From Micromonospora sp. MH99 (lineage in GTDB: Bacteria > Actinomycetota > Actinomycetes > Mycobacteriales > Micromonosporaceae), in assembly GCF_021442385.1 (NCBI RefSeq), contig NZ_MUZA01000047.1, positions 1-51,335 on the forward strand: DNA of 51,335 nucleotides, in the 5' to 3' direction. A program made the position numbers and the translations under genes. The notes beneath the pieces are model-generated. The model saw nothing but the letters and a program-made list of their open reading frames with translations, did not search any database and was not told the DNA's origin. Shown piece after piece: positions 31,610 to 40,198 of the stretch (positions within the stretch are counted from its first letter, which is position 1; the number at the start of each line of letters is the position of its first letter).

Positions 31610-33679
31610 GTGTCAGCCGAGGCGGGGGCCGCGACGGCCGGGGCCGAAAGCGGGGCCGTCCGGCGTGTCCGCCTGCCCGCCGACCGTCGTACGCCCGCCG
31701 CCGCCCGCGCGGTCGTCCGCTCCGTCCTCGCCGAGGCGCACCTGGACGACCTGGTCAACGAGGCGCTGCTGCTCACCACCGAGCTGACCACCAACGCCGT
31801 CGAGCACGCCGGCACCGAACTGGACATCGAGGTCGTCGCGGACGGCGTCGGGCTCTCCGTGACCGTCTCCGACTTCGCGCCCAGCTCGGGCAACGACGAG
31901 CTGACCGTCGGCACCCGCAACGACGCGACCGAGATCAACGAGGTTTCCGTACGCGGTCGCGGACTGCTTCTCGTCGACCACTTCGCGAGCCGCTGGGGCA
32001 CCACGTACCTGCCCACCGGCAAGGGCGTCTGGTTCCGGTTGGACCGTCCCGGCGCCGAGCCGGCGGCCGGGGCCAGCTCCGGCGGCACGTCGATGGCCGG
32101 CAACCCCGAGGCCGTCGACAGCTCGGCGCCGAGCGCCGGCGCGATGAGCGAACTCATGCAGACCGCCCCCGACGTGTACGCGGACGACCCGCTGCCCGAC
32201 TTCGCCGCCAGCCTGCTGAGCCGGGTCGCCGAGATGGTCGGCGCGGCCGGCGGCGCGATCCGACTGGACCGGGGCGACGGTCAGGGGCGACAGTTGCTGG
32301 CGCGTTTCGGCCGGCAGCCCCGCCCCGACAGCGAGCTGCTACGGGTGCCGCTGACTGTGCACCGCCCGTACGCCGGGGAGCTGGAGCTGGACGCCGCGCC
32401 GTCGGCGTACGCCCGACCGCTGGCGGTGCTCACCGCCGAGCGCCTGTCGCTGCACCTGGAGAACGACCGGCTGCGCCGGGCGGACGTACGCCGCCAGGCG
32501 TGGCTGACGTTCCTGGCCGAGGCGAGCGAACTGCTGGCCCAGTCGCTGGACGTCGAGCTGACCATGGCGCTGATCCCGCAGTTGGTGGTGCCCCGCCTCG
32601 GCCAGTGGTGCGCGGTGCACACCACCGACGAGTGGGGCCGACTGCGTCTGGCGGCGGCCAGCCACGCCGACGAGTCGATGCTGCCGCAACTGCACAAGGT
32701 GCTGGCCGAGACCGGCCAGGACTCCATCCAGGCCCGGCTGCGCGAGGCGACCCGCAGCGCGGCGCAGATCCCGCTGGGCGGGCCGATGGAGGGTTTCGCG
32801 GTCCCGCTGATCGCCCGCGGCCAGCGGCTCGGCACCCTGGCGGTGGGCCGGCACCAACGGCACCGGCACGACCCGGACGAGGTGGCGGTGCTGGAGGACG
32901 TGGCCCGGCGGGCCGCGCTGGCGATCGAGAACGCCCGCATCCACGCCGAGCGCCGACGGGTCGCGCAGACACTCCAGCACTCCCTGCTGCCGCCCGTCCT
33001 GCCCGTGGTGGACGGCATCGGCTTCGCCGCCGAGTACGTGCCGACCGGCGACGACGCCGAGGTGGGTGGCGACTTCTACGACGTGGTGCCGCTGCCCGAC
33101 GGGCGTTGGCTCGTGGTGATCGGGGACGTCTCGGGCAAGGGCGTCCAGGCGGCGGCGGTCACCGGGCTGGTCCGTGACGTGATCCGGGTGCTGGTCGGCG
33201 ACGGCAAGCCGCTGCCGGAGGCGCTGGCCCGGCTCAACGAGACGCTTGTCGAGCGGGGTGGCGGCCGGTACTGCACGCTGGCCCTGGCGGCGGTCGGGCC
33301 GGGTGACGGTGACCGCCTGGACGTCTCCCTGCACCTGGCGGGGCACGACCGGCCGGTGCTGCTGGCCGGTGGGGGCGGCGCCCGGTTCGTCGGCACCGGC
33401 GGCACGGCGCTGGGCCTGCTCGACACGATCACCTCGCCGACCGCCGAGATCACACTCGCCCCGGGTGACTCGCTGATCTTCTACACCGACGGGGTCACCG
33501 AGCGGCGGCGCGGCCGGGAGCTGTTCGGCACCGACCGGCTGCGGGACGCGGCAGCGCCGTTGGCCGGCTACTCGGCCGACGTGGTCGCCGCCCGCCTACG
33601 AGCCGCCGCGATCAACTTCTCGGTCGAGCCGCCCCGGGACGACATCGCCGTGCTGGTGCTGCGCAACGACGCGGCCTGA
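31610..33679 (+). CDS. RsbW-like ATPase-GAF-SpoIIE protein phosphatase
   Basis: About 689 residues. N-terminal HATPase_c_2 domain (ALLLTTELTTNAVEHAGTELDIEV, VSDFAPSSG, GRGLLLVDHFASRWG; about 20-145), a degenerate sensor segment (about 180-280), a GAF domain (about 290-440) and a PP2C-type SpoIIE domain (about 450-689) with metal-binding GGDFYD, GDVSGKG, TDGVTE and DDIAVLVL. The protein could both phosphorylate and dephosphorylate STAS antagonists, switching a sigma factor. GTG 31610 was chosen because GGAGG (31597-31601) lies 8 nt upstream; the GTG at 31595 is the alternative. Divergent from the poly-HAMP kinase, which may control it. Confidence 0.9.
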   Translation: MSAEAGAATAGAESGAVRRVRLPADRRTPAAARAVVRSVLAEAHLDDLVNEALLLTTELTTNAVEHAGTELDIEVVADGVGLSVTVSDFAPSSGNDELTVGTRNDATEINEVSVRGRGLLLVDHFASRWGTTYLPTGKGVWFRLDRPGAEPAAGASSGGTSMAGNPEAVDSSAPSAGAMSELMQTAPDVYADDPLPDFAASLLSRVAEMVGAAGGAIRLDRGDGQGRQLLARFGRQPRPDSELLRVPLTVHRPYAGELELDAAPSAYARPLAVLTAERLSLHLENDRLRRADVRRQAWLTFLAEASELLAQSLDVELTMALIPQLVVPRLGQWCAVHTTDEWGRLRLAAASHADESMLPQLHKVLAETGQDSIQARLREATRSAAQIPLGGPMEGFAVPLIARGQRLGTLAVGRHQRHRHDPDEVAVLEDVARRAALAIENARIHAERRRVAQTLQHSLLPPVLPVVDGIGFAAEYVPTGDDAEVGGDFYDVVPLPDGRWLVVIGDVSGKGVQAAAVTGLVRDVIRVLVGDGKPLPEALARLNETLVERGGGRYCTLALAAVGPGDGDRLDVSLHLAGHDRPVLLAGGGGARFVGTGGTALGLLDTITSPTAEITLAPGDSLIFYTDGVTERRRGRELFGTDRLRDAAAPLAGYSADVVAARLRAAAINFSVEPPRDDIAVLVLRNDAA

Positions 33680-33701
33680 CGCCGACACGCCCGATCCCGG
33701 G

Positions 33702-35060
33702 TCACAGGCCGCCGGGGAGGCGGCCGGGGGCGAGACGGTGCTCCGGGTCGAGGTGTTCCTTGGCGGCCCGGAGCCGGGCCAGGCCGGCCAGCTCGCCCCA
33801 CAGGTCGACGGCCTGGCGCACCGCCGCGGGGGCGGAGACGACCACGCAGCGGCCCTGCCGGGCCAGCAGCACGCCACGGACCGCGGCCAGGATGGACGCC
33901 ACCCGGTCGGGTGCCACCGCGCCGGGCAGGGCTGCGTGCACCACGCCCATCCCGGCCGAGCCCCGCACCGGCACGGGGGCGCCGGCCGCGTCCCGCAGCG
34001 CGTAGACGGCGGCGTGGAGATCGCTGATCGGCACCTCCAGGCGCAGCGCCGTGTCGCCGGGCGCGAACGGGTAACGCCGCCACCACGGCGGGGCGGAGTG
34101 GGCGACCGTCGCCTCGCCGTGCAGCAGCCCGACCAGCCGCTCAGCGCGCTCGGTGACCTCGGCCGGGCCACCCTCCAGCAGCACGACCAGGCTGCCCGCC
34201 CGGGACGGGGCGCTGGGCCGGCCGGACATCGACGGGTGGCGCTCGCGGGCGGTGGCGGCGGGGTGGCCGGGCGGGTAGGCGGTGCGCGGTCGGGGCGGCC
34301 CGCCGGGCAGGTCCAGCTCGATGGCCGCCGGCTCGAGTCGGGCGGCGAGAATCGCCCGGACCAGGTCGTGGACCTCCAGCGGCGTCCACACCGGACGGGA
34401 CACCCAGAGCCGGGTGGCCGGCACCGGCTGCACCCGCAGGCTCGCCGAGACCAGCACGCCGAGGGCGCCCTGCGAGCCGCAGAGCAGGCGGGCCAGGTCG
34501 AGCCCCGGTGCGCCACCGCCGGCGCTCACCAATTCACCGTCGGCGCCCAGGTAGCGGACGCCGAGGAGCTGGTCGCACGGGCTGCCGTGGCGGTGCCGGA
34601 GCGGCCCGGCCTCCCCGGCCGCGAGCACCCCGCCCAGCGTCGCGCCCGGCGACGGGGCGTCCATCGCGAGCCGCTGCCCGGTGCGCTCCAGAGTGGCCTG
34701 CACCGCCCGCAGCGGGGTGCCCGCACCCACCTCGGCCACCGGAGCGCCCACCGGCTCGTGGCCGATGCCCGCCAGCCGGCCGGTGTCGAGCATGATGTCG
34801 ACCTGTGTGGGGGTGGCACCCCAGTCGATCTTCGTGCCGGCGCCTCGGGGCACCACCGCCAGGTCGTGCACGGCTGCCAGCCGCAGCACCTCGGCCGCGG
34901 CGTGCGGGCCACCGGGCACCGCCACCCAGCGGGCCGGACGCCCGGCGACCTCGTCGGCCGGGCCGGCGAGTCGGGCGAACGGCGGACCGCAGATCGCCGT
35001 CAGTCGCCGGGTGATCTCGAGGGCTCCGGACCGACCGAGGGAACTCGCTGCTGCCGCCAT
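33702..35060 (-). CDS. FAD-binding oxidoreductase (GlcE/GlcD-like)
   Basis: 452 residues. PCMH-type FAD domain: AVPGGPHAAAEVLRLAAVHDLAVVPRGAGTKIDWGATP and MDAPSPGATLGGVLAAGEAGPLRHRHGSPCDQLLGVRYLGADG, then LLCGSQGALGVLVSASLRVQP. A C-terminal cap with LDPEHRLAPGRLPGGL ends as in glycolate oxidase subunits. There is no Fe-S domain, so it resembles the GlcE subunit, though no glcD or glcF is adjacent; the electron acceptor and substrate are unknown. ATG 35060 follows TACGAT (35068-35073, minus strand) by 7 nt: probably leaderless. Its 3' end nearly abuts the SpoIIE gene (22 bp, convergent). Confidence 0.85.
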   Translation of the reverse strand: MAAAASSLGRSGALEITRRLTAICGPPFARLAGPADEVAGRPARWVAVPGGPHAAAEVLRLAAVHDLAVVPRGAGTKIDWGATPTQVDIMLDTGRLAGIGHEPVGAPVAEVGAGTPLRAVQATLERTGQRLAMDAPSPGATLGGVLAAGEAGPLRHRHGSPCDQLLGVRYLGADGELVSAGGGAPGLDLARLLCGSQGALGVLVSASLRVQPVPATRLWVSRPVWTPLEVHDLVRAILAARLEPAAIELDLPGGPPRPRTAYPPGHPAATARERHPSMSGRPSAPSRAGSLVVLLEGGPAEVTERAERLVGLLHGEATVAHSAPPWWRRYPFAPGDTALRLEVPISDLHAAVYALRDAAGAPVPVRGSAGMGVVHAALPGAVAPDRVASILAAVRGVLLARQGRCVVVSAPAAVRQAVDLWGELAGLARLRAAKEHLDPEHRLAPGRLPGGL

Positions 35061-35156
35061 GCCGGCTATCGTACATGTGTTCGAAAGCCGTGGTGATGGC
35101 CTTCGGGATGCCACTGGTCCGGCACGCAGGGTGAGCCGGCCGGTAACGTGGCCGCC

Positions 35157-37253
35157 GTGACCACCGAGACTGCCCCGCCCGCGGCGAAGCGGGTGCCCAC
35201 CGAGCGCACCCACCACGGCGACACGGTCGTCGACGAGTACGCCTGGCTCGCCGCCAAGGACGACCCGGAGACGATCGCCTACCTGACCGCCGAGAACGCG
35301 TTCACCGAGGAGCGCACCGCGCACCTGGCCGCCCTGCGGGGTGAGCTGTTCGAGGAGACCCGTCAGCGGACCCGGGAGACGGACCTGTCCGTGCCCACCC
35401 GCAAGGGCGGGCACTGGTACTACACCCGGACGATCGAGGGCCAGCAGTACGGGGTGCACTGCCGACGCGCGGTCCGTGGCGGCGAGACCGACCCGCCGGT
35501 CAGCGCGGACGGCGCACCGCTCGACGGCGAGGAGGTGCTGCTCGACGGCAACCTGCTGGCCGAGGGACACGACTTCTTCTCGCTTGGCGCGTTCGACGTC
35601 AGCCCGGACGGACGCTGGTTGGCGTACTCGACCGACTTCTCCGGTGACGAACGGTTCACCCTGCGCGTGAAGGACCTGAGCACCGGCGAGCTGCTGCCGG
35701 ACGAGGTGCCCGACACGTTCTACGGCACCGCCTGGTCGGCCGACGCATCGGTGCTGTTCTACGTGACTGTCGACGACGCCTGGCGGCCGAACAAGGTCTG
35801 GCGGCACACCATCGGCTCAGCCGCCGCCGACGACGTCGTGGTCCACCAGGAGGACGACGAGCGGTTCTGGGTGGGCGTCGAGCTGACCCGGTCGGAGAAG
35901 TTCATCCTCATCGACATCCACAGCAAGATCACCAGCGAGGTGCTGGTGATCCCGGCCGGCAACCCCACCGGGGCGCCGGCCGTGATCGCGCCCCGCCGGC
36001 AGGGCGTCGAGTACGCCGTGGAGCACCACGGCCACCGCTTCCTGATCCTGCACAACGACGGCGCGGAGGACTTCGCGCTGGCGTTCACCTCGGCGGACGT
36101 CCCGGGCGACTGGGTGCCGCTGATCGAGCACACCCCCGGCACCCGCCTGGAGGCGGTCGACGCGTTCGCCAACCACCTGGTGGTGTCGCTGCGCACCGAC
36201 GGGCTCACCGGCCTGCGGGTGCTGCCGGTCGGCAGCGACGACTCGTACGACATCGACTTCCCCGAGCCGCTCTACAGCGTGGGGTTGGACGCCAACCCGG
36301 AGTACCGCACGGGGCAGATCCGGCTGCGCTACTCCTCGCTGGTCACCCCCGACTCGGTGTACGACTTCGACCTGGTCACCCGGCAGATGGTGCTGCGCAA
36401 GCAGAAGCCCGTGCTGCCCGGGCCGGACGGTCGGCCGTACGACCCGGCCGAGTACGAGCAGCACCGCGACTGGGCGCTCGCCGACGACGGCACGCGGGTG
36501 CCGATCTCGCTGGTCTGTCGGGTCGGTACGCCCCGGGACGGCTCGGCGCCGTGCGAGCTGTACGGCTACGGCTCGTACGAGGCCAGCATGGACCCGTGGT
36601 TCTCGGTGGCCCGCCTGTCCCTGCTGGACCGGGGCGTGGTCTTCGCGGTGGCGCACATCCGTGGCGGTGGCGAGCTGGGCCGGCGCTGGTACGACCAGGG
36701 CAAGATGCTGGCCAAGAAGAACACCTTCACCGACTTCGTCGCCTGCGCCCGGCACCTCGTCAAGGCCGGCTGGACGGCCAGCGACCGGCTGGTCGCCCGG
36801 GGCGCCTCGGCCGGCGGCCTGCTGATGGGCGCGGTCGCCAACCTCGCGCCGGACGCGTTCGCGGGGATCGTGGCGCAGGTGCCGTTCGTGGACGCGCTCA
36901 CGTCGATCCTCGACCCGTCGCTGCCGCTGACCGTCACCGAGTGGGAGGAGTGGGGCAACCCCCTCGACGACCCCGAGGTGTACGCGTACATGAAGTCGTA
37001 CACGCCGTACGAGAACGTCGCGGCGGTGGACTACCCGGCGATCCTCGCGGTGACCAGCCTCAACGACACGCGGGTGCTCTACTCCGAGCCGGCGAAGTGG
37101 ATCGCGCGGCTGCGGGCGACCGCGCCGCAGGGCGACTACCTGCTCAAGACCGAGATGGGTGCCGGGCACGGTGGCCCGAGCGGTCGCTACGACGCCTGGC
37201 GCGAGGAGGCGTTCATCAACGCCTGGGTCCTGGACCGCCTCGGTCGCGCCTGA
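35157..37253 (+). CDS. Prolyl oligopeptidase family protein (oligopeptidase B-like, S9A)
   Basis: 698 residues, cytoplasmic (no signal peptide). An N-terminal seven-bladed beta-propeller (about 70-420) gates a C-terminal alpha/beta hydrolase domain. The catalytic triad is S551 in RGASAGG, D637 in LNDTRV and H671 in GAGHGG; the region before the Ser, FAVAHIRGGGELGRRWYDQGKMLAKKNTFTDF, is diagnostic of S9A oligopeptidase B, which cleaves short peptides after basic residues. I chose GTG 35157 because TAACGT (35144-35149) precedes it by 7 nt, the leaderless pattern; GTG 35148 overlaps that hexamer. Confidence 0.92.
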   Translation: MTTETAPPAAKRVPTERTHHGDTVVDEYAWLAAKDDPETIAYLTAENAFTEERTAHLAALRGELFEETRQRTRETDLSVPTRKGGHWYYTRTIEGQQYGVHCRRAVRGGETDPPVSADGAPLDGEEVLLDGNLLAEGHDFFSLGAFDVSPDGRWLAYSTDFSGDERFTLRVKDLSTGELLPDEVPDTFYGTAWSADASVLFYVTVDDAWRPNKVWRHTIGSAAADDVVVHQEDDERFWVGVELTRSEKFILIDIHSKITSEVLVIPAGNPTGAPAVIAPRRQGVEYAVEHHGHRFLILHNDGAEDFALAFTSADVPGDWVPLIEHTPGTRLEAVDAFANHLVVSLRTDGLTGLRVLPVGSDDSYDIDFPEPLYSVGLDANPEYRTGQIRLRYSSLVTPDSVYDFDLVTRQMVLRKQKPVLPGPDGRPYDPAEYEQHRDWALADDGTRVPISLVCRVGTPRDGSAPCELYGYGSYEASMDPWFSVARLSLLDRGVVFAVAHIRGGGELGRRWYDQGKMLAKKNTFTDFVACARHLVKAGWTASDRLVARGASAGGLLMGAVANLAPDAFAGIVAQVPFVDALTSILDPSLPLTVTEWEEWGNPLDDPEVYAYMKSYTPYENVAAVDYPAILAVTSLNDTRVLYSEPAKWIARLRATAPQGDYLLKTEMGAGHGGPSGRYDAWREEAFINAWVLDRLGRA

Positions 37254-37265
37254 TGCTCTGATCCC

Positions 37266-37306
37266 GGATGTGGTGGCCTCACCCGGCCGTCGAGGCCACC
37301 ACATCC
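37266..37306 (+). terminator. Perfect hairpin after the oligopeptidase gene
   Basis: Arms 37266-37280 and 37292-37306 form a perfect 15-bp stem (GGATGTGGTGGCCTC) with an 11-nt loop, 13 bp after the stop. The GATGTGGTG core is shared with the repeat at 14654-14733. Confidence 0.8.
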
Positions 37307-37343
37307 AGGAACTGCGCGATCATGCCCGCCTAGACTTCCCGGA

Positions 37344-37514
37344 ATGAGCGACGAGGTCGATGCGGGTGCCGACGCGCCGCCGAGCGCGGCCCGGCGCAGG
37401 TCCGCGTGGATGATCCTGGGGGTGGTGGCCGCCGCCCTGGTCGTCTGCTGCTGCTCCGCCGCGGTCGGCCTGCTGATCTCCTGGTCCGCCGGCCTGTTCC
37501 ACGCCCCGACCTGA
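37344..37514 (+). CDS. Small single-pass membrane protein
   Basis: 56 residues: MSDEVDAGADAPPSAARRRSAW, then a hydrophobic helix MILGVVAAALVVCCCSAAVGLLISW, and SAGLFHAPT. An acidic N-terminus, a basic RRR stop-transfer and a Cys-Cys-Cys run inside the helix are visible; orientation is probably N-terminus in. TAGACT (37331-37336) ends 7 nt before the ATG, supporting a leaderless gene. No known family is recognised. Confidence 0.6.
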   Translation: MSDEVDAGADAPPSAARRRSAWMILGVVAAALVVCCCSAAVGLLISWSAGLFHAPT

Positions 37515-37527
37515 CCGGGCGCCCCGC

Positions 37528-39657
37528 TCAGCCGCGCCCGGCGCCGACCAGCGCGGCGGCCTCACCGGTCCGCACCATCCGCTGCCAGCGCAACCGGTTG
37601 CCGATCAGCGCGGTGACCACCGACTGCACCACCACGAGGTACATCAGCTGTCGGTAGATCAACTGTTGGAACGGCAGCGCCCACAGCGGCCCGTACCGTT
37701 CCCGGTCCAAGCGCAGCGCGTAGCCGGCGGTGGCCGCCTGCAGCACCAGCAGACCCGCCCACGCCAGGGCGAGGGTCGACCACGGCAGGAAGAGCAGGCC
37801 GTACACGGCGAACACGTCGACGGCGGGCGCGCTGAGCGGCAACACGATCTGGAAGACCGTGAGGTACGGCAGACCGCGCCGGCCGAGCTTGCCACCGGCG
37901 CCCGACTCGCGCAGCGCGTGCCGGTGCTTCCACATCGCCTGCATCGTCCCGTAGCACCAGCGGTAGCGCTGTCGCCAGAGCTGACGCAGCGAGGAGGGCG
38001 CCTCGGTCCAGGCGATCGCCGACTCCTCGTACACCACCCGCCAGCCGGCCCGGAGCACCTTCATGGTCAGGTCGGTGTCCTCGGCCAGGGTGTCCGCCGG
38101 GACTCCGCCCACTCGTAGCAGCACCTCGCGGCGGAACGCGCCGATCGCGCCGGGAATGGTCGGCATGCACTCCAGGACGTCGTACATCCGCCGGTCGAGG
38201 TTGAAGCCGATCACGTATTCCAGGTGCTGCCACCGGCCGAGCAGGCGACGCCGGTTGGCGACCTTCGTGTTGCCGCTGATCGCGCCGACCGACGGATCGG
38301 CGAACTCCTGCACCAACCGGTGGACGGTGTCCGGCTGGAAGACCGTGTCTCCGTCCACCAGCACCAGCAGGTTCGCCCGGGCGGCCCGGATGCCGGTGTT
38401 CAGCGCCGCAGGCTTGCCGGCGTTGGCCTGCCGGATCACGCGTACGCCGCGCAGCCCCATCCGCTCGACGATGTCCGCGGTGCCGTCGTCCGACCCGTCG
38501 TCCACCACGATCACCTCCAGCGCGGGGTACGCGCTGGCCATGAGGGAGCGGACCGTGGCGGCGATGTTCGCGGCCTCGTTGTATGCCGGCACGATCACCG
38601 ACACCGGGGCGCGCACCTCGGGTCGGGTGTGCCGGCGTCGGCGGACCCGGCGCGCGTGCCGCTGGGCGCAGAAGACCTGCACGGCCAGCCGTGCCACGCC
38701 GAGCACCAGGGCGACGGCGAGCAGCAGGTTCATCGCCTGCGCCGACCAGCGTGCGCCGGTCTGGGTCCAGCGCAGCGCGGTGCCGCTGAGGCGGCTGTCG
38801 ACGCCCGCCGCGACCATCGACGGGCCGGCGTCGATGCCGGCGGAGACGGTGGTGAACCGGTAGCCCTGCCCGGTGAGGGCCGGCAGCAGCCGGTCCAGTG
38901 CGGCCACCGTCTGCGTCCGGTCACCGCCGCCGTCGTGCATCAGCACCACCGCGCCCCGCCCCCGTTTCGGGGTTGCGGCCCGCGCGATCTCGTCGACGCC
39001 GGGTCGCTGCCAGTCCCTGGTGTCCCGGTCGGCGAGCACCGCGACGTGCCCGGTGCCGGCCGCGGCGCGCAACGCGTCGTACTCGGGGCCGGTCAGCGCC
39101 GTCGGCAGCGACGAGAACGGCGGCCGGAGCAAGGTGACCTCCTGGCCGCTGGCTGCGGCGATCGCCTTGCGGGTCAGCGAGAGTTCGAGGTCACGCCGCC
39201 ATGGCGGCACCGCGGCGAGATCAGCATGGGTGAAGGTGTGCGACCCGATCTCGTGGCCCTCGGCGAGGATCCGCCGGACCAGCTCCGGATGCTCGTTCAC
39301 CCGGGCCCCGACCACGAAGAACGTGGCGTGCGCACCGTGGCGACGCAACACGTCGAGCACCTGTGGGGTCCAGCGCGGGTCCGGTCCGTCGTCGAACGTC
39401 AGCGCGATGGTCCGGTCCGGTAGGGCGCGGCTGACCGGCTCGTCTCCGTCCAGCCGCAGCACCGGCCCGCCCGTGCCGACCGTCGCGGGCACGCCGGCCG
39501 CGGTCGGACCGCCGGCCGCCGGAGCGCCGGAGCCGCCGGCGATGCCGGTCACCAGGCCGTTCACGGTGAGCGCCGCGAGCAGCAGGAGCAGTCCGAGCAG
39601 GAGCAGAAGCCAGTGCGCCCGGGGATCGCGCCGGGCCACGTGTCGCGCTGTCGTCAC
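37528..39657 (-). CDS. Polysaccharide deacetylase/glycosyltransferase family 2 fusion
   Basis: 709 residues. After an N-terminal membrane anchor (about 15-40) comes a NodB deacetylase domain (about 80-290) with TFDDGPDP (D89-D90) and metal-binding HTFTH near 142, then a membrane helix (about 310-330) and a processive GT2 domain (about 355-600) with VDDGSDDGT, DGDTVF, AEDTD and QRYRWCYGTM (the QxxRW motif), and three or four C-terminal helices. Such proteins make and deacetylate a beta-linked polysaccharide, of PNAG or chitin type, while exporting it. The deacetylase half would be outside and the GT half inside. GTG 39657 overlaps the previous gene's stop (GTGA). Confidence 0.9.
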   Translation of the reverse strand: MTTARHVARRDPRAHWLLLLLGLLLLLAALTVNGLVTGIAGGSGAPAAGGPTAAGVPATVGTGGPVLRLDGDEPVSRALPDRTIALTFDDGPDPRWTPQVLDVLRRHGAHATFFVVGARVNEHPELVRRILAEGHEIGSHTFTHADLAAVPPWRRDLELSLTRKAIAAASGQEVTLLRPPFSSLPTALTGPEYDALRAAAGTGHVAVLADRDTRDWQRPGVDEIARAATPKRGRGAVVLMHDGGGDRTQTVAALDRLLPALTGQGYRFTTVSAGIDAGPSMVAAGVDSRLSGTALRWTQTGARWSAQAMNLLLAVALVLGVARLAVQVFCAQRHARRVRRRRHTRPEVRAPVSVIVPAYNEAANIAATVRSLMASAYPALEVIVVDDGSDDGTADIVERMGLRGVRVIRQANAGKPAALNTGIRAARANLLVLVDGDTVFQPDTVHRLVQEFADPSVGAISGNTKVANRRRLLGRWQHLEYVIGFNLDRRMYDVLECMPTIPGAIGAFRREVLLRVGGVPADTLAEDTDLTMKVLRAGWRVVYEESAIAWTEAPSSLRQLWRQRYRWCYGTMQAMWKHRHALRESGAGGKLGRRGLPYLTVFQIVLPLSAPAVDVFAVYGLLFLPWSTLALAWAGLLVLQAATAGYALRLDRERYGPLWALPFQQLIYRQLMYLVVVQSVVTALIGNRLRWQRMVRTGEAAALVGAGRG

Positions 39658-40085
39658 TGCGGCTTACCGGGGGACCTGTTCGGCTTCGCGGTGTTGCGGT
39701 GCTCGTCCCCCCGGCCCGGCTGACCGGTGGTGGAGGGCGCCGTCGTGACGGCGGGAGGCGGGGAGGAACGTCGCGCGCCGACGGTCGCCGTGGGGCCGGG
39801 CAGGGGCGCCGACGTGCGGGTCACCGGGCTGGGCGACGGCCGCGGATCGGCCACCCGCGGCTGGTCGGCCCCGTCCACGCCGGCCTCCACCGGTCGGGGG
39901 GCGCGACCGTCGTCGGACCAACCCGGCAGCGGCACCGACGTGTCCAGGAAGAGCCCGGCCGCGATCAGCCCGAGGCTCGTGAGCAGGCCGAGGCCCATCG
40001 CGGTGCCCGCGATCACGGTCAGCCGACGGCGACGGCCCGTCCCGTCGACGAACACCGGCGGGGCACCGCCCGGTTGGTTGTGCAT
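39654..40085 (-). CDS. Membrane-anchored Pro/Ser/Thr-rich protein
   Basis: 143 residues: a short cytosolic N-terminus (MHNQPGGAPPVFVDGTGRRRRL), one membrane helix (TVIAGTAMGLGLLTSLGLIAAGLFL) and an ~95-residue disordered outside part rich in Pro, Ser, Thr and Arg. There is no catalytic motif. GGGAG lies about 9 nt before the ATG. Its stop overlaps the start of the deacetylase/glycosyltransferase gene, so the two are co-translated and it may act as an accessory or wall-spanning partner of polysaccharide export. Confidence 0.7.
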   Translation of the reverse strand: MHNQPGGAPPVFVDGTGRRRRLTVIAGTAMGLGLLTSLGLIAAGLFLDTSVPLPGWSDDGRAPRPVEAGVDGADQPRVADPRPSPSPVTRTSAPLPGPTATVGARRSSPPPAVTTAPSTTGQPGRGDEHRNTAKPNRSPGKPQ

Positions 40086-40136
40086 CTGCCGAAACTCCCG
40101 CCGTCGCACGCGCCACGAACCGTCCGGTCCGGCGCG

Positions 40137-40156
40137 GAGACCCGATGGTCGGGCTC
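40137..40156 (-). terminator. Hairpin downstream of the ABC permease
   Basis: GAG-a-CCCGA tgg TCGGG-CTC, an 8-bp stem with one bulge, lies in the 113-bp gap between the permease stop and the next gene. It could partly end the padR-ABC transcript. Confidence 0.4.
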
Positions 40157-40198
40157 CCGATGCGGACAGCGGCACCGCGGGCGGCGGCGTTACATCGC

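Noticed and set aside
27832..33177. A 1781-codon plus-strand open frame antisense to the poly-HAMP kinase
   Set aside because: It is a high-GC shadow of the repeat-rich kinase gene: composition is His/Arg/Gly/Leu repetitive, its repeats follow the 276-bp period of the kinase, and the latter part overlaps the real SpoIIE phosphatase in another frame.
35061..35807. A longer start for the FAD oxidase on the minus strand
   Set aside because: The upstream portion runs antisense through the oligopeptidase; the ATG at 35060 has a fitting -10 hexamer.
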